Of a DNA stretch of 5,078 nt, positions 1 through 5,003 are shown in pieces (position 1 is the first letter of the stretch; every line of letters starts with the position of its first letter). Below the pieces are notes generated by a model. The model had not been told where the DNA came from. It saw only the letters and a program-made list of their open reading frames with translations, and made no database searches. This DNA is from Parvularcula sp. (GTDB taxonomy: Bacteria > Pseudomonadota > Alphaproteobacteria > Caulobacterales > Parvularculaceae). The stretch lies in assembly GCA_003506635.1 (NCBI GenBank), contig DNZB01000150.1, positions 1 to 5,078 of the forward strand, written 5' to 3'. Made by a program: the position numbers and the translations under genes.

Positions 1-171
1 GGCGGGGCCGACGCCGTCAATATTCTTCTGGCGTGGGGTTATGTCGGTTTGCGCGTCGCCCACTCGTTCGCCCAGATCGTCGTTCGGGTAGTGATCGTTC
101 GTTTCACGATCTTCGTCCTCGCGACATCAGCTCTCATCGCAATAGCCATCCGAAATGTGATTGCGCTATGA
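1..171 (+). CDS. MAPEG-family membrane protein, C-terminal end (5' truncated by window)
   Basis: Frame 1 is open from the first base to TGA at 169-171 and gives 56 residues; the start lies outside the window. The piece begins with ADAVNILLAWGYVGLRVAHS and continues into a hydrophobic stretch (about residues 25-56: valine, isoleucine, leucine, phenylalanine and alanine with spaced arginines). The arrangement D-x-V-N-x-x-L-A-W-x-Y-V-x-L-R-x-x-H-S followed by a last membrane helix is what I know from the C-terminal half of bacterial MAPEG proteins (membrane-associated proteins in eicosanoid and glutathione metabolism). Bacterial members are small four-helix inner-membrane proteins, mostly without an assigned substrate. 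Its stop codon overlaps the next start as ATGA (168-171), so it is probably the upstream gene of an operon with the following two frames. The family call rests on motif recognition of a fragment; the reading frame itself is more certain. Confidence 0.7.
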   Translation, partial: GGADAVNILLAWGYVGLRVAHSFAQIVVRVVIVRFTIFVLATSALIAIAIRNVIAL

Positions 172-353
172 CAGTGCCGCAACTTCCTTCTTCCGAATGG
201 GCGTTGATCGCGGGTGCGATGTTCGTTGCCGGCTGGATGCTCGGCCGGCGGTCAACCGCGCCAAGAGACGATAGAGGCGCGGAGCGACGCGCGCTTGATC
301 GCCAGAGGGCGGAGGCGGATCTCGCCAGCCTGCCCGCGGATACGCAGCAATAG
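168..353 (+). CDS. Small single-pass membrane protein, N-terminal part of an amber-interrupted anchor/L12-like protein
   Basis: The frame encodes 61 residues from ATG 168 to TAG 351. The start is chosen because its ATG overlaps the stop of the MAPEG gene (ATGA); no Shine-Dalgarno sequence precedes it, which fits translational coupling. Residues 10-26 (EWALIAGAMFVAGWMLG) form one membrane helix followed by RR, which predicts a short periplasmic N-terminus and a cytoplasmic C-terminus by the positive-inside rule. Residues 30-61 are charged and probably a linker or helix (R, D, E, Q, A rich). The same frame stays open after the amber codon and reads an L7/L12-C-terminal-like segment to 476, so the ancestral product was probably about 102 residues: anchor, linker, L12-like domain. 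The 61-residue product may be made as it stands, be a nonsense-mutated remnant, or be extended by readthrough. A longer version starting at 33 is unlikely because it would overlap the MAPEG frame. Confidence 0.6.
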   Translation: MTVPQLPSSEWALIAGAMFVAGWMLGRRSTAPRDDRGAERRALDRQRAEADLASLPADTQQ

Positions 354-476
354 GCTGACCGATTGATTCATGAAGGAAAATATATCGAAGCGATCAGGCT
401 CGTTCGCGAGTGCGAAGATCTGGACCTTCGCGGAGCCAAACGCGCAATCGACGAGCGGCGGCGGCTTGTGAAATGA
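354..476 (+). pseudogene. Ribosomal protein L7/L12 C-terminal-like segment, in frame after an amber stop
   Basis: Directly after TAG 351-353 the same frame reads 40 residues, ADRLIHEGKYIEAIRLVREC and then EDLDLRGAKRAIDERRRLVK, ending at TGA 474-476. The pattern GK-IEAI-LVRE...L-L-AK-A-D matches the core of the bL12 C-terminal domain (bacterial consensus of the type K-IxVIKxVRExTGLGLKEAKxLV). From family knowledge, stand-alone copies of this fold occur in small membrane-anchored proteins outside the ribosome, usually behind a single helix like the one encoded just upstream. The stop overlaps the cupin start (ATGA, 473-476), showing that this frame was built into the operon. A C-to-T change (CAG to TAG, in a run CAG CAA TAG) would explain the interruption. 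Alternatives are restart at TTG 363 (with only a weak AGG 8 bases upstream), amber readthrough, or a sequencing error. The ATG at 370 is in another frame and gives a 33-residue shadow. Confidence 0.6.
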
Positions 477-823
477 CCAAAGGGCTCTTTCTGAATTTCT
501 CCATTGAGGGCGCGGCGTTCGAGGAAAGCGCGCCGCCGACCGGTCGACTGGTTTCCGGAAGCCCACGCTTCAGGAATTGGGAAATCGACGCGCAAGCCGG
601 GGGGCTCTTCGCCGGCGTCTGGGAAGGAACGCCGGGAAAATGGCGCGTCAATTATTCTGAGTGGGAATATTTCCGGCTGCTTTCCGGCGTCTCGATCGTG
701 ACGCCGGATGGCGCGCCGCCACGGCGCCTCGTCGCGGGCGACAGCATGATTATCCGTCCAGGTTTTGAGGGGACCTGGGAGGTGGTGGAGACGACGCGCA
801 AGGAATACGTCATCCGCATCTGA
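473..823 (+). CDS. Cupin_3-type (COG3450-like) small cupin protein
   Basis: The product is 116 residues and forms a single small beta-barrel cupin. The start at 473 is preferred over an in-frame upstream candidate at 410 because ATG 473 overlaps the preceding stop as ATGA and because homologous sequence begins here. The central part has the Cupin_3 order: W50-E-G-T-P-G-K-W, then N60-Y-S-E-W-E-Y-F-R-L-L-S-G72, a strand with TPDG at 77-80, AGD at 88-90, and finally the block IIRPGFEGTWEVVETTRKEY (93-112), whose P-G-F-x-G-T-W-E-V-x-E-x-x-R-K pattern is diagnostic of the family. The protein contains no histidine at all, so the classical His-based metal site is absent; a ligand or sensor role is as likely as catalysis. 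Related proteins are often just called cupin domain-containing protein, and the substrate is unknown. No Shine-Dalgarno sequence is visible, which agrees with coupling to the upstream frame. Confidence 0.85.
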   Translation: MTKGLFLNFSIEGAAFEESAPPTGRLVSGSPRFRNWEIDAQAGGLFAGVWEGTPGKWRVNYSEWEYFRLLSGVSIVTPDGAPPRRLVAGDSMIIRPGFEGTWEVVETTRKEYVIRI

Positions 824-948
824 CATGTTGCAATGCATCGTCTGCGTTGACGATTGGCGAGCGGCGCTTCTTTTCGCGCGCGGCTGGCGCACCTATATTT
901 CTCCCGATGCGACGCCCGGAAAGGGCGCGCCACTCTTGGGAGGACGCC

Positions 949-1131
949 ATGCCGTCATCATTGAAGACGCCGTCCGGCATCGCCATTCGCGCCGTCGCGG
1001 CCGCTTCGCTCTTCGCCTCAAGACCCAAATCAGAAACGATACGAAACGACGAAGTGAAGGCTGGCGAAGCCTTACATGCCAAGGCTCTTAAATTTCGCGC
1101 CGGGTTGAAATCAAAAGCGCCCGGAGACTGA
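949..1131 (+). CDS. Possible small protein of unknown function (60 aa)
   Basis: An ATG at 949 is preceded by GGGAGG at 938-943 with a 5-base spacer, the best ribosome binding site on the plus strand of this stretch. The frame gives 60 residues: a short hydrophobic, alanine-rich piece (residues 11-23, IAIRAVAAASLFA) followed by a basic, lysine-rich tail (EVKAGEALHAKALKFRAGLK). I recognise no family. The hydrophobic piece is short for a membrane helix and contains an arginine. A hexamer-like CTATAT at 893-898 could be a minus-10 box, but I find no convincing minus-35 element 16-18 bases before it. Third codon positions are about 59% G/C by my count, which looks low for a gene in this GC-rich DNA, so the case rests mostly on the binding site. 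The frame ends 5 bases before the end of the convergent minus-strand gene at 1137. Another frame, 825-1091, competes for the same DNA. Confidence 0.35.
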   Translation: MPSSLKTPSGIAIRAVAAASLFASRPKSETIRNDEVKAGEALHAKALKFRAGLKSKAPGD

Positions 1132-1136
1132 CCCTT

Positions 1137-1970
1137 TCAGGCGCTGATGATCGCACGCACCTGCGCTTGCGCTTCGCGGCGTTTGCCGAACATGCCGAAG
1201 GTCCCGCTAGCCCTGAGCGCTGCGGCTTGCTCGGCGAGCGCGGCATAGGCCTCCGACGACAGGCCCGATCCTAGCGATAACCGCGCAGCGCCCGCCGCGG
1301 CGAAGTCCTCGACCGAATGGCGCGCGAGCCCGCCGAGCACCAGCACGTTGACAGGGCGCGACACTGAAGCGCAAACCGCCCTGACAGCGCCGAGATCCGG
1401 TAGTCCGGGCGCGAACAATACGTCGGCGCCCGCCGCCTCAAAGGCTTGCAGCCGACCGATGACCTCATCGAGGTCCGCCTCGCCGTAAAGAAACGCTTCG
1501 GCGCGCGCGGTCAGAATGAAACCTTGCGGGACTTTGCGCGCGGCGTCGACCGCCGCTGTGACCCGTTCGACGGCGAGCGACCGCTCGACGATCGGCCGCA
1601 AGGCGTCGCCCGTCGAATCCTCGATCGATCCGCCGCAAAGGCCCGTCAGCGACGCGCGCCGGATGGTCTCGGCGCAATCCTCCGGCGCTGGACCAAACCC
1701 GTTCTCAAGGTCGGCGGACACCGGAACTTTCACCGCCGCCGAGGTTTCGGCCGCGTGCGCCATCGCCTCCTCGCGCGTGACGCCGTAATCGGGACGGCCC
1801 TTTGTCAAGGCAAAGCCGGCGCTCGTCGTCGCGAGCGCTTCATAGCCGAGTCCTTCGAGGATGCGCGCCGAACCGGCGTCCCAGAAATTCGGCATCAGGA
1901 ACGCCGCGCCCTGCTTGTGCATTGCGCGAAATCGATCGACCTTTTCTCTGGAAGCGGGCGTTTCGGGCAC
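1137..1970 (-). CDS. Isocitrate lyase/phosphoenolpyruvate mutase superfamily protein
   Basis: This 277-residue protein has the length and fold signature of the PEP mutase/isocitrate lyase superfamily, a TIM-barrel group acting on C-C or P-C bonds of 2-oxo or 2-hydroxy acids with Mg2+. Seen in the sequence: FLMPNFWDAGSARILEGLGY at 24-43 and TTSAGFA at 48-54 (substrate-loop region), SADLENGFG at 85-93 carrying a likely Mg ligand at D87, GGSIEDSTG at 113-121 with E117/D118, ILTARAEAF at 152-160, and a C-terminal VLVLGG...SLGSGL region. The K-K/R-C-G-H catalytic motif of true isocitrate and 2-methylisocitrate lyases is absent, so those activities are unlikely. It belongs to the broad group often annotated as carboxyvinyl-carboxyphosphonate phosphorylmutase-like, with substrate unknown. 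The start is GTG at 1968-1970, fixed by a strong AGGAGG 7 bases upstream. The gene lies 161 bases downstream of rpoH on the same strand and may have its own promoter. Confidence 0.88.
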   Translation of the reverse strand: MPETPASREKVDRFRAMHKQGAAFLMPNFWDAGSARILEGLGYEALATTSAGFALTKGRPDYGVTREEAMAHAAETSAAVKVPVSADLENGFGPAPEDCAETIRRASLTGLCGGSIEDSTGDALRPIVERSLAVERVTAAVDAARKVPQGFILTARAEAFLYGEADLDEVIGRLQAFEAAGADVLFAPGLPDLGAVRAVCASVSRPVNVLVLGGLARHSVEDFAAAGAARLSLGSGLSSEAYAALAEQAAALRASGTFGMFGKRREAQAQVRAIISA

Positions 1971-1977
1971 GGCTGGT

Positions 1978-1983
1978 CCTCCT
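1978..1983 (-). promoter_or_regulatory. Strong ribosome binding site deciding a GTG start
   Basis: The minus strand reads GAGGAGGACCAGCC and then GTG. AGGAGG is a full anti-Shine-Dalgarno match with a 7-base spacer, so translation of the PEP mutase-like gene starts at GTG 1970 rather than at the next in-frame ATG (codon 17, inside FRAMHKQ). Confidence 0.8.
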
Positions 1984-2077
1984 CAGCGGTTCTCAATTAG
2001 GGCGGGCGTCGAAATCGCGCCGTCCGAAGATTGCGGGTTCGTCAGCGCGGCAGGTCGACGAATAAACAGTCAGTATG
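1984..2077 (-). other. Gap upstream of the PEP mutase-like gene, no clear promoter
   Basis: This is the leader side of the 161-base gap between the rpoH stop and the GTG start. On the minus strand I see a CATACT minus-10-like hexamer (complement of 2072-2077) but no TTGAC-like box at the expected distance upstream, and no operator-like repeat. The gap is long enough for a separate promoter, so co-transcription with rpoH cannot be assumed. Confidence 0.3.
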
Positions 2078-2131
2078 CAGAATAATAAGAACCTGCGATC
2101 GCTTGATCTGAGCGCTGCTTCGGAAAGCGCC
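2078..2131 (-). terminator. Weak candidate terminator after rpoH
   Basis: Just past the rpoH TAA the minus strand has an imperfect hairpin (GCGCT, 9-base loop, AGCGC; plus-strand positions 2112-2130), then GATC-AAGC-GATC (2098-2109), then a U-rich stretch TTCTTATTATTCT (about 2079-2091). The two stems are short and the U-run is interrupted, so this is only a possible site of termination or attenuation before the next minus-strand gene. Confidence 0.3.
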
Positions 2132-3037
2132 TTATCCGTCCAGCGTCTCGGCGTGCGCTTCGCGGTTGAGGCGCTTCATCGCCTGCTGCAATTTTTCGAA
2201 GGCGCGCGCTTCGATCTGGCGCACGCGCTCGCGGCTGACGCCGAATTCCTTGCTGAGGTCCTCAAGCGTCGCAGGCTCGTCCTTCAGGCGCCGCTCTTCG
2301 ATGATATGGCGCTCGCGTTCGTTGAGCGTCTCCATCGCACGCTCAAGAAGCGACAAGCGAAGGTCGAATTCGCCTTCCTTCGCCAGCTTTTGTTCGGCGT
2401 TGACGGCGTTTTCATCGACAAGCCAGTCCTGCCATTCGCCGCCGGCGTCCTCGCCGTTTCCGATCGGCGCATTAAGCGAAGCCTCGCCGCCGCTCATGCG
2501 CCGGTTCATCTCGACGACTTCGGTCTGTTCGACGCCGAGCTTGTCGGCGATCAGCTTCACCTGATCGGGTTTCAGGTCGCCGTCGTCGATGGCGTCGATC
2601 TGGCCTTTGATCTTGCGGAGGTTGAAGAACAGCTTTTTCTGCGCGGCGGTGGTGCCGATCTTGACGAGGCTCCACGAGCGCAAGATGTATTCCTGAATCG
2701 AAGCCTTGATCCACCACATGGCGTAGGTCGCAAGGCGGAACCCCTTGTCGGGGTCGAAGCGCTTGACCGCCTGCATCAGGCCGACATTGCCTTCCGAGAT
2801 CACCTCGCCGATCGGTAATCCATATCCGCGATAACCCATGGCGATCTTGGCGACGAGGCGCAAATGGCTCGTCACAAGGCGCTGGGCGGCGTCGGGGTCC
2901 TGGTGCTCGGCGAAGCGCTTCGCCAGCATGTATTCCTCGTCCTTCGCCAGCATCGGGAAGCGCCGGATTTCGGCGAGGTAACGGGAAAGGCTCCCTTCCG
3001 GCGTCAGCGCCGGGGCGGCGACGATGTCTTTTGCCAT
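2132..3037 (-). CDS. rpoH: RNA polymerase heat-shock sigma factor RpoH (sigma-32)
   Basis: The product is 301 residues, the usual length for alphaproteobacterial RpoH. It directs core RNA polymerase to heat-shock promoters (chaperones, proteases). Region 1.2 lies near 15-45 (SLSRYLAEIRRFPMLAKDEE). Region 2 is at about 51-122, with SHLRLVAKIA and the core-binding/minus-10 segment FDPDKGFRLATYAMWWIKAS at 94-113. The RpoH box QKKLFFNLRK at 133-142 separates it from RpoD and is the part linked to core binding and chaperone/FtsH control. Region 4 (about 225-290) ends with the minus-35 helix-turn-helix LSKEFGVSRERVRQIEARAF at 261-280. The start ATG 3037 has AGGA at 3044-3047 with a 6-base spacer. 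The gene follows rluD after 216 bases, an order common in this bacterial order. All key regions are intact and I see nothing aberrant. Only one rpoH is visible here; some rhizobia carry a second. Confidence 0.97.
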   Translation of the reverse strand: MAKDIVAAPALTPEGSLSRYLAEIRRFPMLAKDEEYMLAKRFAEHQDPDAAQRLVTSHLRLVAKIAMGYRGYGLPIGEVISEGNVGLMQAVKRFDPDKGFRLATYAMWWIKASIQEYILRSWSLVKIGTTAAQKKLFFNLRKIKGQIDAIDDGDLKPDQVKLIADKLGVEQTEVVEMNRRMSGGEASLNAPIGNGEDAGGEWQDWLVDENAVNAEQKLAKEGEFDLRLSLLERAMETLNERERHIIEERRLKDEPATLEDLSKEFGVSRERVRQIEARAFEKLQQAMKRLNREAHAETLDG

Positions 3038-3253
3038 CTGAGGTCCTGTTCTCCCGTCCGGACCCGAATGCCCGCCCGTCTCCTGACTGGCATATGGGGC
3101 GCTTGGGTTGAAGTCACCAGAAGGGGTCCGTGTTCGTCATGCAAGCGGGTCAATCTTGCAACAGACATTAGCAGAACTAACGACCAAACATCGTTGAAAT
3201 CATTTTGCGGCTGCAATTTCAATATGTTATATGTCGTTCGCGTCCGCAAATCG
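3038..3253 (-). promoter_or_regulatory. Upstream/leader region of rpoH
   Basis: This gap between rluD and rpoH is visibly richer in A/T than the flanking genes, especially at 3160-3240, and encodes no supported protein. On the minus strand it contains CCCCATAT (3092-3099), which fits the CCCCATnT minus-10 box of sigma-32 promoters; rpoH genes of alphaproteobacteria can have a sigma-32-dependent promoter beside a housekeeping one. The expected CTTGAA is not found at the right distance (I see only CTGGTGA), so the promoter call is weak. A TTGACC occurs farther upstream without a matching minus-10 box. The AGGA ribosome binding site of rpoH is at 3044-3047. That the rpoH promoter lies in this gap is likely; the exact position is not established. 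Confidence 0.45.
3194..3222. repeat. Inverted repeat TTGAAAT-N15-ATTTCAA upstream of rpoH
   Basis: The seven-base arms at 3194-3200 and 3216-3222 are perfect inverted copies. Their centres are 22 bases apart, close to two helical turns, a spacing compatible with a dimeric DNA-binding protein. It sits about 155-185 bases before the rpoH start, in the most AT-rich part of the gap. The 15-base spacer is long for an RNA hairpin loop. It could be an operator or a chance match in AT-rich DNA. Confidence 0.35.
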
Positions 3254-4294
3254 CTAAAGCGCCGCGAGCGCTGACCTCAACGAATTGAAATCGCCCGGGG
3301 GTTCGGCCTCGAAGCGTAGGGCCTCGCCAGTCACCGGATGCGCAAAGCCGAGCACGCGCGCGTGGAGCGCCTGGCGGCGAAAGCCTGCGACAGCGGCGAT
3401 CGCACGATCGGCGGCGGGCTCGCCGGGCCTTAGACCTGAGAGGCCGGGCCCGCGCCCATAGACCGGATCGCCGATCAGCGGATGGCCGATCGAGGCGAGG
3501 TGCACGCGGATCTGGTGCGTGCGCCCGGTTTCAAGCGTGCAGTCGATCAACGCGGCGAGGGCATCGCCCGCGAGTTTCGCCCGGCCGCGCCCGTAGATTT
3601 CGATCACCCGATAATGCGTGACAGCCGCGCGCATGTCAGGCCGGCCGCTCTCTTCATCGACCACGGTCATCGTCAGCCGGTCCGCCGCGCGCGCGAGGGC
3701 GGCGTCGATCGTCCCGACCGCGGGGCGCGGACAGCCGAGCGCGATCGCTGAATAGACGCGCTCGATGTCGTGCACCGAGAACGCGGCGGAAAGTCCTTGA
3801 TGGGCCGCGTCGTTCTTCGCCGCGACGATGAGGCCCGAAGTGTCCTTGTCGAGCCGGTGGACGATGCCCGGACGCATGACGCCGCCGACGCCCGAAAGGC
3901 TCGCGCCGCAATGCGCGATCAGCGCGTTGACGAGCGTGCCGGTCCAGTTCCCGGCGCCCGGATGGACGACAAGGCCCGCCGGCTTGTTGATGACGATCAG
4001 GTCATCGTCTTCATATCGAACATCAAGCGGGATCGGCTCCGCCTTCGGCTCGGCGGGCGCGGCGGCCGGAATGTCGATCGCATAGGTCTCGCCCGCCTTA
4101 ACTTTCCATGAACCATCGGCGAAAGGCGCGCCGCCGCGCGTCAGGGCGCCCGCCGCGATCAGCGCCTTGATCCGTGTACGGGTAAGGCCCGCGGCGTTTT
4201 CCGACAACCATTTATCAAGCCTTGTTCCGGCATGATCGGCGTTAACCGTCAGGGAAAGGCGCCCCTTCGGGGCCGTCATGTCGCCGTTCGTCAT
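3254..4294 (-). CDS. rluD: 23S rRNA pseudouridine synthase, RluD/RluA family
   Basis: With the start at 4294 the product is 346 residues, normal for RluD. It isomerises uridines of helix 69 of 23S rRNA (1911/1915/1917 in E. coli numbering) to pseudouridine during 50S assembly. An N-terminal S4 RNA-binding domain spans about 14-75 (AGTRLDKWLSENAAGLTRTR). The catalytic domain begins at DDDLIVINKPAGLVVHPGAG (96-115) and holds the motif GIVHRLDKDTSGLIVAAK at 143-160, whose D149 is the catalytic aspartate. The LETGRTHQIRVHLASIGHPL block is at 254-273 and GDPVYG at 275-280, closing with RQALHA at 307-312. ATG 4294 is preferred because the S4 domain starts soon after; ATG 4279 is five codons downstream and neither has a good Shine-Dalgarno site. 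The frame is open upstream to 4396, but that part overlaps the divergent gene and looks unrelated. An RluD name over RluA/RluC is inferred from the S4 domain and rpoH linkage. Confidence 0.93.
   Translation of the reverse strand: MTNGDMTAPKGRLSLTVNADHAGTRLDKWLSENAAGLTRTRIKALIAAGALTRGGAPFADGSWKVKAGETYAIDIPAAAPAEPKAEPIPLDVRYEDDDLIVINKPAGLVVHPGAGNWTGTLVNALIAHCGASLSGVGGVMRPGIVHRLDKDTSGLIVAAKNDAAHQGLSAAFSVHDIERVYSAIALGCPRPAVGTIDAALARAADRLTMTVVDEESGRPDMRAAVTHYRVIEIYGRGRAKLAGDALAALIDCTLETGRTHQIRVHLASIGHPLIGDPVYGRGPGLSGLRPGEPAADRAIAAVAGFRRQALHARVLGFAHPVTGEALRFEAEPPGDFNSLRSALAAL
4261..4273 (-). other. GC stem-loop in the start region of rluD mRNA
   Basis: GCCCC-GAA-GGGGC (five G/C pairs, three-base loop) lies 3 bases after the alternative ATG at 4279 and inside codons 8-12 counted from the chosen start. 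It could lower initiation at 4279 or simply reflect the residues encoded there. It is a sequence observation without proof of a role. Confidence 0.3.
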
Positions 4295-4329
4295 CGGCCG
4301 CCGATCCCATGGGAGTGAAGGACTGTCAA
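4295..4329. promoter_or_regulatory. Short divergent gap between rluD and the membrane-protein gene
   Basis: Only 35 bases separate the two divergent starts, so at least one promoter must lie inside the opposite gene. The gap carries GAAGGA (4317-4322, plus strand), a good ribosome binding site 7 bases before ATG 4330. This favours 4330 over the in-frame ATG at 4309, which lacks one. On the minus strand TTGACA is present at 4324-4329, a perfect minus-35 box, but 17 bases farther on the sequence is GATCGG, a poor minus-10. If used, that promoter would start transcription almost at the rluD ATG. Confidence 0.5.
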
Positions 4330-5001
4330 ATGGCGGCGCCGTCGTCGAACCCGGACCCGAATTTCGTGCTGGTCGCGCCCGACCCTGCGACCGCAAGCGT
4401 CGAGCGTCTGCGCCGCCAGGCGCTCCGCCTTCTCACTGAATCCCACGAGGAAGCCGGCGCAGCGCCGCCGCGCCCGAGCGCGACGCAAGGCAGCGAGGAC
4501 GAAAGTCCGTCTGGCGCCGCGCCGGCGGTGATCGCCGGCTTTTTCGCGATGCCGGCGGTGTTCCTCGCGATCGTGTTCGTCGCGCTCGCCTTGTTCGGAA
4601 AGCCCGGCGAGGCGGCGCCCGTCCGCGCTGACGCCGCACGCTTTCCCGAAGCCGCGCCGCCGCCGTCCCCGGCGCGCCTGCCGGACGCCGCGCCCGCCGA
4701 GACGCGCGGCGTCATCACCCTTCCTGACGAGGCCCGCATCCAGTCGATCGCGCTCGACGGCGACCGCGTCGCGCTCGAAATCGAAGGCCCGGCCGGCCGC
4801 GAGATCGTCGTTTATGATCTTCGCAACGGCCGCCGCATCGCCAGCGCCGCGATCGAGAGCTTGTCAATCGAAGCGAGCGACACCCTCAGCATGCTGACGG
4901 GCCCGCCTCCGGCCGCGCCGTCAGCGCCCGCGCCTGAGCCCGCCGCTCCGCTTCCGGCCTACAGGGTCGGACCGCGCCTGAAGCCGCGTTCGGCGGAGTA
5001 A
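4330..5001 (+). CDS. Unrecognised single-pass membrane protein with Pro/Ala-rich linkers
   Basis: The product is 223 residues from ATG 4330, supported by GAAGGA 7 bases upstream; an ATG at 4309 would add seven residues. Layout: residues 1-64 are a hydrophilic, probably cytoplasmic N-terminus with a short basic helix (SVERLRRQALRLLTE, 23-37). Residues 64-89 form one strong membrane helix (APAVIAGFFAMPAVFLAIVF onward). Residues 91-125 are a Pro/Ala-rich linker. Residues 127-182 form a compact segment rich in beta-type pattern (GVITLPDEARIQSIALDGDR followed by VALEIEGPAGREIVVYDL) that could be a small periplasmic domain. Residues 191-212 are a second Pro/Ala-rich stretch before a basic end. I do not recognise the family. 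The RVALEIEG...REIVVYDLRNG part resembles one repeat of a beta-propeller or quinoprotein-like strand set, but a single unit is not enough to assign it. It is divergent from rluD with only 35 bases between them and no shared function is implied. Confidence 0.82.
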   Translation: MAAPSSNPDPNFVLVAPDPATASVERLRRQALRLLTESHEEAGAAPPRPSATQGSEDESPSGAAPAVIAGFFAMPAVFLAIVFVALALFGKPGEAAPVRADAARFPEAAPPPSPARLPDAAPAETRGVITLPDEARIQSIALDGDRVALEIEGPAGREIVVYDLRNGRRIASAAIESLSIEASDTLSMLTGPPPAAPSAPAPEPAAPLPAYRVGPRLKPRSAE

Positions 5002-5003
5002 AA

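Noticed and set aside
33..353. A 106-residue frame on the plus strand starting at 33
   Set aside because: Its first 45 residues overlap the MAPEG frame and are arginine-rich shadow sequence; the ATGA overlap supports the start at 168.
410..472. In-frame N-terminal extension of the cupin protein
   Set aside because: It overlaps the L12-like segment and is low-complexity arginine/alanine sequence; the cupin family begins at about the ATG at 473.
825..1091. An 89-residue frame beginning one base after the cupin stop
   Set aside because: It has no ribosome binding site, no recognised motif, and the second half is arginine-rich like a shadow frame. It is kept only as part of the finding on 824-1136.
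2075..2818. A 247-residue open frame on the plus strand
   Set aside because: It lies antisense to rpoH, whose motifs are unmistakable; the long open frame is a GC-codon mirror effect.
3482..3751. Plus-strand frames inside rluD (also 3770-4111 and 3828-4085)
   Set aside because: They are antisense to the conserved catalytic domain of rluD and have shadow-like composition.
4295..4396. Upstream in-frame extension of rluD to 4396
   Set aside because: The residues are low-complexity, precede the S4 domain without family support, and overlap the divergent membrane-protein gene.
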